Shown here: positions 1 through 5,462 of the stretch, piece by piece
Layout of the letters: each line of letters starts with the position of its first letter
How positions within the stretch are numbered: the first letter of the stretch is position 1
Source of the DNA: Candidatus Dojkabacteria bacterium UBA5749
GTDB taxonomy: Bacteria > Patescibacteriota > Dojkabacteria > SC72
Assembly: GCA_002419125.1 (NCBI GenBank)
Contig: DIFL01000017.1
Location: forward strand, 5,458-14,061
Length of the DNA stretch: 8,604 nucleotides
Direction: 5' to 3'
The notes under the pieces: generated by a model
What the model was told of the DNA's origin: nothing
Databases searched by the model: none
Seen by the model: the letters and a program-made list of their open reading frames with translations, nothing else
Made by a program: the position numbers and the translations under genes

Positions 1-141
1 CTAATTGTTAGATTACTTTTAGGGGGTATATGTGACTATATTAATGTTCTTTGCATTAGTATGAATATCAGTGATATTTTCATTGTTGTGTTCGCTATTC
101 TAGGTGGACTAGAGGTGTTGCTTACTAAAGATAGGGTATAG
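1..141 (+). CDS. lspA: Signal peptidase II (lipoprotein signal peptidase), C-terminal fragment
   Basis: The window opens inside a + strand reading frame that gives 46 residues before a TAG at 139-141. LspA is a membrane aspartyl protease that cleaves the signal peptide of lipidated prolipoproteins. The fragment reads R-LLL-GGICDYINV and then MNISDIFIVV. This matches the family's end pattern DR...GGVVDFI followed by FNIADI, so the two catalytic aspartates would be D12 and D25 of the fragment. A final hydrophobic helix (about residues 26-41) and a short charged tail follow, as in the family. The spacing between the aspartates is shorter than in well-known homologues, and the Asp that usually precedes the Arg (NxxDR) is Val here; that Asp is not one of the catalytic pair. 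The nearby rluD-type gene supports the call, because lspA and rluD are commonly neighbours. The fragment is short, so the identification is probable rather than certain. Confidence 0.62.
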   Translation, partial: LIVRLLLGGICDYINVLCISMNISDIFIVVFAILGGLEVLLTKDRV

Positions 142-161
142 AATAGTTGTTAAAATATTAG

Positions 162-167
162 TAAAAT
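162..167 (+). promoter_or_regulatory. Candidate -10 box for the restriction-modification gene
   Basis: TAAAAT lies 9 bases upstream of the ATG at 177, which would put the transcription start at about 174, nearly at the start codon. A second -10-like sequence, TAGAAT at 139-144, overlaps the stop codon of the preceding gene. No convincing -35 box was found at 16-18 bases from either. In such AT-rich DNA these matches are weak evidence. Confidence 0.25.
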
Positions 168-176
168 ATATGTAAT

Positions 177-3100
177 ATGAATATTAACGAGTATTTGAAT
201 AAGTACATAGATAGAATTGCATCATTGTATAAGGGTGAAGATGCTACTGAATATACATATAGGACAGATTTCCAAGAGCTACTACAGCATGTATTTGAAG
301 ATATTAAAGTAGAAGAAATTAAACAAGAGAGTAAAACGGGGGATGATAACAAACCCGATTTCATTATTGCTCAAAATAAGGTTCCACTTCTTTATATTGA
401 AACAAAAGATGTTGGAGTTTCTTTAGACAAGATAGAGAATTCTGAACAAATGAGTAGATACTATGGATATGCCAATCTTGTATTAACCGACTATTTAGAG
501 TTTAGATTTTACAGAAATGGTTTGCCGTATGGAGAGCATATTAGTATTGGAACGTATGACAAAAAGAGTAGGGTAGTATCTCCTATCCCTGGAAATTTTG
601 AACACCTTTGTAGAAAATTAGTTGAGTTTCCGCAATCGTACAAAGAGCCCATTACTTCTGGTAAGCATTTGGCTAAGATAATGGGTGGTAAGGCACAAAG
701 AATTAGAGATAATCTAAAGACTTTTCTTTCAGTAGAATCAGAAAAGAATAATGAGATTGTTAAGGTCTTTGAGTCTTTTAAACAGTTGCTTGTACATGAT
801 TTAGATAGGGATTCTTTTGCAGATATGTATGCTCAGACATTAGTATATGGTTTGTTTGTAGCTAGATACTATGATGATTCTCCAGACACATTTACTAGAC
901 AAGAGGCAAGGGATTTAATACCTAAATCAAATCCCTTTTTAGGAAGCTTTTTTGATCATATTGTTGGTCCTAAGTTTGATGATAGGTTAGAGCATATTGT
1001 AGATGAATTATGTATGGTATTTTCTCATTCTAATGTTAAAGAGTTAATGGGAGAGTATTTTAAACAGGGCCAAGGGAAGGATCCAGTAATACATTTCTAT
1101 GAGGATTTTTTAAATGAGTATGATTCTGCATTAAGGAAGAGGATGGGTGCTTACTATACTCCTCAGCCTGTTGTGAATTTCATTGTTAGGTCTGTTGATT
1201 ACATTCTAAAAAAAGATTTCAAATTACAAAGGGGTTTAGTAGATAGTTCTAAATATGAGGATGGTACACATAGGGTACAGATTTTAGATCCAGCTGTTGG
1301 TACTGGTACCTTTATTAGTACGGTTCTTAACTTTATATATAGTAGTATAAAGAATAGTAATCAACCGGGTATTTGGAAGAAGTATGTTCATAATGATTTA
1401 CTTCCTAGGATTCATGGTTTTGAGCTTATGATGGCTCCTTATACTATTGCTCATTTAAAGACTAGTATTGCTTTTGAGAAGACTGGTTTTAAATATTTTA
1501 ATAACAGATTAGGTATATATTTAACTAATTCTTTAGAGCAATCTCCTATTCAGAGTGAGATGTTTAATGCTTTTGGTTTAGCAGAGAGTATTGCAGAGGA
1601 GTCTAAACAAGCCTCTATTATTAAAACTAAGACACCTATTATGGTTGTAGTAGGGAATCCTCCGTATAGTGGTGTTTCTTCGAATGAAACAGATTCTGCA
1701 AATGCTCTTGTAGTTAAGTATAAGGTCGAGCCAGGAGGTAAAGAGAAGCTTCATGAGAGAAAACATTGGTTAAATGATGATTATGTTAAATTTATTGCTT
1801 TAGCAGAAGACTATATTGAAAGAAATGGTACAGGAATAGTTGGGTATATTACTAATCATAGCTATTTGGATAATCCTACTTTTAGGGGTATGAGATGGCA
1901 TTTGTTAAAGACTTTTGATGAGATATATGTAATAGATTTACATGGTAATACTAAAAAGAAAGAGGTTTGTCCTGATGGTAGTAAGGATGAGAATATATTT
2001 GATATACAACAGGGTGTAGCTATATTCTTAGGTATTAAAACAAACAAAAAGAAAGAAGGGGAATTAGGGAAGGTATTTAGATATGATATGTGGGGTAGTA
2101 GGGAGAAGAAGTTTGAGGAATTAGATAAATTAAAGTTTTCCGCTATTCAGTTTAAAGATGTTAATTATAATCTTCCCCATCTCTTCTTCGAGAATAAAAA
2201 TTATAGTGGTTATACAGATTATTTGAAAGGATTTAATTTGCAAGACCTCTTTCAATTTAACAGTATGGGGATAACTACAGCAAAGGATAATTTCGCTGTG
2301 AGTTTTACTGCGAAAGAAATCGAACAGAGAGTAACTGAGTTTTACGACTTGACTATCGCAGAACGGCAATTAATACAAAAATATTTTCTCAACGATAATG
2401 TACTTTGGAAATTGGCAGATTCAAGAAGGAGTGGTGAGTCTTTTAAAAATGAAAATATTTGTAAATATGCATATAGAATATTTGATAATAGGTATACGTA
2501 TTACAATCACGATATTATCTTTAATCCTAGAGAAGCAGTGATGAAGCACGTATTTAGAAAAACAAATTTAGTTCTTAATAGCACAAAAAGGGACAGAAGT
2601 GACCATTTTTGTTTTTTTGTTTCAAACCATATTACGGATAAGGCAATTTGCTCACCTCTAGATAACAGTTATGCTTTTCCCCTCTACCTTTACTCTTCTG
2701 ATGGAACTAAAAACCCAAACCTAAATACTGAAATAGTATCTAAGATAGAAGATATTGTTGGTAAAACAACCCCTGAAGACATCTTTGAATATATATATGG
2801 AGTATTACATAATCCTAAATATAGGGAAAAATATAAAGAATTTCTTAAAATAGATTTCCCTAGAGTACCATATCCTAAGAATAGAGATATCTTTAAAAAA
2901 TATATTAAATATGGAAAACAATTAAAAGAATTACACCTATTAGAATCAGAAAAAGTAAACAAATATATTACTACATATCCAATAAGTGGAAGTGATAGAG
3001 TAGACAAAGTAGAGTACAAAGATGGGAATGTATATATTAATAAAGAACAATACTTTGGGAATGTTCCAGAAATATCATGGAATTTATATATAGGAGGATA

Positions 3101-3236
3101 TCAACCAGCTCAAAAATGGTTAAAGGATAGGAAAGGGAGGGAATTAAATAGCGATGATATACAACACTATCAAAAAATTATAGTAGTATTAAAAGAAACA
3201 GATAGGATAATGAAAGAAATCCAAGACATAGAGTAA
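177..3236 (+). CDS. Single-chain type IIG/ISP-like restriction endonuclease and adenine-N6 methyltransferase
   Basis: This 1019-residue protein probably both methylates an adenine in its target site and cleaves unmodified DNA, in the cytoplasm. Residues 1-130 form a PD-ExK nuclease: P60-D61, then E75-T-K77 in LLYIETKDVG. Residues 150-320 are a helical linker. The methyltransferase starts at GAYYTPQPVV (324-333), with the S-adenosylmethionine motif DPAVGTGTFI (371-380) and the catalytic NPPY (494-497). From about 690 to the end it resembles the type ISP C-terminal specificity region: AYRIFDNRYTYY near 765-776, FPLYLYS at 834-840, YIYGVLHNPKYREKY at 872-886 and YIGGYQPAQKWL at 971-982. Classical type ISP enzymes are near 1,570 residues and carry an SF2 helicase; none is present here, so type IIG fits better. 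No separate S or R gene is nearby. An in-frame TAA at 162-164 makes ATG 177 the first start. No ribosome-binding site is seen. The recognition site cannot be read from the sequence. CpG content is uneven along the gene. Confidence 0.9.
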   Translation: MNINEYLNKYIDRIASLYKGEDATEYTYRTDFQELLQHVFEDIKVEEIKQESKTGDDNKPDFIIAQNKVPLLYIETKDVGVSLDKIENSEQMSRYYGYANLVLTDYLEFRFYRNGLPYGEHISIGTYDKKSRVVSPIPGNFEHLCRKLVEFPQSYKEPITSGKHLAKIMGGKAQRIRDNLKTFLSVESEKNNEIVKVFESFKQLLVHDLDRDSFADMYAQTLVYGLFVARYYDDSPDTFTRQEARDLIPKSNPFLGSFFDHIVGPKFDDRLEHIVDELCMVFSHSNVKELMGEYFKQGQGKDPVIHFYEDFLNEYDSALRKRMGAYYTPQPVVNFIVRSVDYILKKDFKLQRGLVDSSKYEDGTHRVQILDPAVGTGTFISTVLNFIYSSIKNSNQPGIWKKYVHNDLLPRIHGFELMMAPYTIAHLKTSIAFEKTGFKYFNNRLGIYLTNSLEQSPIQSEMFNAFGLAESIAEESKQASIIKTKTPIMVVVGNPPYSGVSSNETDSANALVVKYKVEPGGKEKLHERKHWLNDDYVKFIALAEDYIERNGTGIVGYITNHSYLDNPTFRGMRWHLLKTFDEIYVIDLHGNTKKKEVCPDGSKDENIFDIQQGVAIFLGIKTNKKKEGELGKVFRYDMWGSREKKFEELDKLKFSAIQFKDVNYNLPHLFFENKNYSGYTDYLKGFNLQDLFQFNSMGITTAKDNFAVSFTAKEIEQRVTEFYDLTIAERQLIQKYFLNDNVLWKLADSRRSGESFKNENICKYAYRIFDNRYTYYNHDIIFNPREAVMKHVFRKTNLVLNSTKRDRSDHFCFFVSNHITDKAICSPLDNSYAFPLYLYSSDGTKNPNLNTEIVSKIEDIVGKTTPEDIFEYIYGVLHNPKYREKYKEFLKIDFPRVPYPKNRDIFKKYIKYGKQLKELHLLESEKVNKYITTYPISGSDRVDKVEYKDGNVYINKEQYFGNVPEISWNLYIGGYQPAQKWLKDRKGRELNSDDIQHYQKIIVVLKETDRIMKEIQDIE

Positions 3237-3249
3237 ATACTTTTTACTC
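3231..3249 (+). terminator. Small hairpin spanning the stop codon of the restriction-modification gene
   Basis: GAGTAAA (3231-3237) and TTTACTC (3243-3249) form a perfect 7-bp stem around the 5-base loop TACTT, and the TAA stop lies in the left arm. The stem is mostly A-T, and no run of T follows (the next bases are ACAAATATTTGT). It may act as an mRNA 3'-end or processing structure, or as a weak terminator. The dyad is real in the sequence, but its function is a guess. Confidence 0.3.
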
Positions 3250-3261
3250 ACAAATATTTGT
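3250..3261. repeat. Perfect 12-bp palindrome in the gap before the pseudouridine synthase gene
   Basis: ACAAATATTTGT is a perfect 12-bp palindrome directly after the stop-codon hairpin and 8 bases before the candidate -10 box at 3269. Its place upstream of the promoter would suit an operator for a dimeric regulator. Palindromes of this size also arise by chance in AT-rich DNA. No second copy was noticed in the other gaps. Confidence 0.35.
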
Positions 3262-3268
3262 ATCAATG

Positions 3269-3274
3269 TAAAAT
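3269..3274 (+). promoter_or_regulatory. Candidate -10 box for the pseudouridine synthase gene
   Basis: TAAAAT, preceded directly by TG, ends 6 bases before the ATG at 3281. A start point about 7 bases downstream would coincide with the start codon and give a leaderless mRNA. There is no good -35 box at normal spacing. If real, this promoter would let the pseudouridine synthase and LytR_C genes be expressed independently of the restriction gene. Confidence 0.28.
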
Positions 3275-3278
3275 ATAC

Positions 3279-3294
3279 ATATGGGAATCCATAT
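3279..3294 (+). repeat. Inverted repeat covering the pseudouridine synthase start codon
   Basis: ATATGG (3279-3284) and CCATAT (3289-3294) are perfect 6-bp arms around GAAT, and the ATG at 3281 lies in the left arm. In RNA this would form a small hairpin that could partly hide the start codon. With only two G-C pairs its stability is marginal. Confidence 0.25.
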
Positions 3295-4210
3295 CCAAAA
3301 TGAAAATATAGGGGAGAGATTAGACATATTTGTATTTAATACTCTTAAAGATAAATCCATTTCTAGAAACATAGTGCAAAAATATCTAAAACAAGGATGT
3401 TTAGTTAATGGAAAAGAGAGTAAAAGGGGATACAAGTTAAAAGAAGGAGATATTGTAAGTATAGATGAGAAATATTGGGATAACTTAACTAACACCCTAG
3501 ATTTAAGTGATGAGATTAAACCTCAAAAAGGGAATCTTGATATTAGGTATGAAGATAACAATTGTATTGTACTGTATAAACCTAAGGGATTAGTCGTTCA
3601 CCCTGGAGTTGGAAATACCCAAAATACACTCTCTAACTATCTTCGTTACTACCTTGAAAGTAAAAACGAATATGATGTGTTAATGGATAGGGCTGGTATT
3701 GTTCATAGGATTGATAAGGGAGTATCTGGTTTAATGGTAGTAGCTAAAAACAAAAGAATGCAAGAATATTTAAAATCTCAATTTAAAAAAAGAGAAGTAA
3801 TTAAAATATATCATGCATATTTAGAAGAGAGTACAAATATACAACAGTTTAAAGAGTATAAAAAATATATACAGCAAATGGATACAAAATTACAACCATG
3901 GAGTACATGGCAAAGAGTAGAGGGATATATAGGGAGAGACAAATTAAATAGAAAGATGATGGATTTTAGAAGTTATGAATTTACTGGTTCTAGAAAAGCA
4001 ATAAGCTATTTTCTTTTTTCAGAAAATGAAGTATTAGTTAAAATAGAAACAGGAAGAATGCATCAAATAAGGGTCACTCTTAAGCATATGGGATATCATA
4101 TTAAGGGAGACAAAGTATATGGGAAAGGGAAGGGTGAGGAGATAATGTTAGAATCTGTATTGCTAAGTTTTAAAGATATGTCCGGGAAACAATTAACTTT
4201 TACAACATAA
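3281..4210 (+). CDS. RluA/RluD-family 23S rRNA pseudouridine synthase
   Basis: This 309-residue protein converts uridines to pseudouridine in RNA, most likely 23S rRNA. Residues 10-62 form an S4 RNA-binding domain (GERLDIFVF, then QKYLKQGCLVNGK and LKEGDIVSI). The catalytic domain begins with DNNCIVLYKPKGLVVHPG (92-109). The family signature GIVHRIDKGVSGLMVVAK (139-156) holds the catalytic Asp145. The conserved C-terminal block TGRMHQIRVTLKHMGYHIKGD (257-277) and VYG (279-281) matches the usual TGRTHQIRVHL...GDxxYG. A stretch of charged and aromatic residues at about 183-215 looks longer than in common homologues. The domain order and S4 domain favour the RluD/YlyB subgroup over RluA or RluC, but the exact target uridines cannot be told from sequence. 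It follows lspA as in many genomes, except that the restriction gene lies between them. An in-frame TAA at 3269-3271 fixes ATG 3281 as the first start; there is no ribosome-binding site. Confidence 0.92.
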   Translation: MGIHIQNENIGERLDIFVFNTLKDKSISRNIVQKYLKQGCLVNGKESKRGYKLKEGDIVSIDEKYWDNLTNTLDLSDEIKPQKGNLDIRYEDNNCIVLYKPKGLVVHPGVGNTQNTLSNYLRYYLESKNEYDVLMDRAGIVHRIDKGVSGLMVVAKNKRMQEYLKSQFKKREVIKIYHAYLEESTNIQQFKEYKKYIQQMDTKLQPWSTWQRVEGYIGRDKLNRKMMDFRSYEFTGSRKAISYFLFSENEVLVKIETGRMHQIRVTLKHMGYHIKGDKVYGKGKGEEIMLESVLLSFKDMSGKQLTFTT

Positions 4211-4212
4211 AT

Positions 4213-5421
4213 ATGTCAACTGGGAGAGAGAGATACAAAAGAAGTCAAAAAAAAGAAAGAAAGAAAATTAATATTGGGGGATGGAAATTAATAGCCATTG
4301 TAGTTTCTCTCGCTGTTATTGTATATTTGGCATATGCATATATAGGGTTTAGTAAAATTAAAAGTATTAATCCCTTGCAAGAGAGTAATTCAGATTACTA
4401 TCTTCTTTCCTCTCAAAAAGATGAATTAGAAAAAACCTTAATTGTATTTGAGGAAAATTACAATGAGAAAGAGAGGATATTTGCTGCATATCTATACTCT
4501 CAAAACAAAGAGAAGGAGGTTTCTGTATTAACCTATGTACCTGGGTGGGTAGAGTTTGCACAAGTTAAAGAAGATTTTGGTAGTAGTATTCCAATTGCTA
4601 CCTTTAAATATGCTGGAGATCAATTACAACAAGGAAGAGGGCTTGAATATGCAATATGGCAGTTTGAGCAATTACTAGGAGGGAATATTGATGAATATAT
4701 ATGGATTACTGCTAGTGCAACTGAGATCTTTAGTGAGAAACTGGGTTCTTCTTCTGGAGAAGGGGTATATGCTCAATACTATGATAATGGTTTTGATGTT
4801 AATCAAGATGCGTTCTTTTTAAACAGTTTTGTGTCTAAGTTAGGATGGCTAAATTTGTTAATATCATCCGAGAAATTTAAAGATTCTAATACCGATATTT
4901 ACTCCTCTTTACCAACACTTCTTGGCACCATTCTTAAACTTAAGCAGATTCATAGGGCTACACTATCAATGAGACCTCATATAATTGATTTGGGAAATAA
5001 CAAATTTCTTACTGCTCAAGAATCTAAGGTGGGAGTTGGTATAAGTAGCTATATTAATACAGTGGAATATGATAATACATGGAGGACTTTTTCTGAAAGA
5101 ATGATTGATAGGGAACTGGAAAGAGAGAGGGTAAGAGTCGAGATTTACAATGGTAGTGGTATGTCAGGCTATGCCAGTCAATATGCTAGAAGAATTAGAA
5201 ACAGTGGGTGTGAAGTTGTTAGGTTTGATAATGCACCTACAATTCAAGATAAAACCGAGTTCTATGTTCCTAAACCCAAAGAGTTTGATTACTCCCTTAA
5301 AGTAATTTTTGAGCTATTCCCTGGTAGTTATGAAATAATTGAGGGCAGACCACCCTTTATGACTACAGGAGATGTAGTGATAATACTTGGAAAAGATATC
5401 CCAACGGTATATTCTTTTTAA
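4213..5421 (+). CDS. Membrane-anchored protein with degenerate LCP-like domain and LytR_C domain
   Basis: This 402-residue protein has a basic N-terminus (residues 1-23), one membrane helix (about 24-45) and a large part probably outside the membrane. Residues 102-215 follow the layout of LytR-CpsA-Psr domains, which attach glycopolymers to peptidoglycan: EVSVLTYVPGW (102-112), then FKYAGDQ (131-137), AIWQFEQLLGGNIDEYIWI (147-165) and a helix with FLNSFVSKLG (202-211). The arginines that bind the lipid pyrophosphate substrate in active LCP enzymes are not seen where SIPRDT, YxRSR and GRxxRQ would fall. Residues 306-395 match LytR_C, with VRVEIYNGSG (308-317), SGYASQYARRI (318-328) and the ending GDVVIILGKD (386-395). 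The protein may therefore be a non-catalytic cell-envelope factor. The gene starts 2 bases after the upstream stop, so co-transcription with the pseudouridine synthase gene is likely. No ribosome-binding site is present; the context TAAATATGTCA recurs at yebC. The LytR_C call is firm, the LCP relationship is tentative. Confidence 0.75.
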   Translation: MSTGRERYKRSQKKERKKINIGGWKLIAIVVSLAVIVYLAYAYIGFSKIKSINPLQESNSDYYLLSSQKDELEKTLIVFEENYNEKERIFAAYLYSQNKEKEVSVLTYVPGWVEFAQVKEDFGSSIPIATFKYAGDQLQQGRGLEYAIWQFEQLLGGNIDEYIWITASATEIFSEKLGSSSGEGVYAQYYDNGFDVNQDAFFLNSFVSKLGWLNLLISSEKFKDSNTDIYSSLPTLLGTILKLKQIHRATLSMRPHIIDLGNNKFLTAQESKVGVGISSYINTVEYDNTWRTFSERMIDRELERERVRVEIYNGSGMSGYASQYARRIRNSGCEVVRFDNAPTIQDKTEFYVPKPKEFDYSLKVIFELFPGSYEIIEGRPPFMTTGDVVIILGKDIPTVYSF

Positions 5422-5425
5422 TCTC

Positions 5426-5454
5426 TTCTCAATATGTTGATTGTGGGGTAGAAT
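5426..5454 (+). promoter_or_regulatory. Candidate promoter of the VirD4-like ATPase gene
   Basis: TTCTCA at 5426-5431 (4 of 6 matches to TTGACA) and TAGAAT at 5449-5454 (5 of 6 matches to TATAAT) are separated by 17 bases. The start point would be at about 5461, only 2 bases before the ATG at 5463, so the mRNA would be nearly leaderless. The bases GGTAGAATA at 5447-5455 recur upstream of yebC. Confidence 0.45.
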
Positions 5455-5462
5455 AAATATAT

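Noticed and set aside
170..175. ATG-TAA start-stop pair one base before the R-M start codon, as a possible regulatory mini-ORF.
   Set aside because: The sequence is short and AT-rich, and if the -10 box at 162-167 is used the pair lies at or before the transcription start. Nothing else supports it.
2690..3019. A 109-codon open frame on the minus strand.
   Set aside because: It lies wholly inside the R-M gene, opposite a conserved specificity domain, and its protein resembles no family I know. It is a shadow of the real gene.
3827..3925. Longer charged segment in the pseudouridine synthase as an added domain.
   Set aside because: Only about 20-30 extra residues in a region that varies widely in the family; not enough for a separate domain.
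5422..5462. CAAT/ATTG inverted pair in the gap before the ATPase gene as an operator.
   Set aside because: The arms are 4 bp, expected by chance in this composition.
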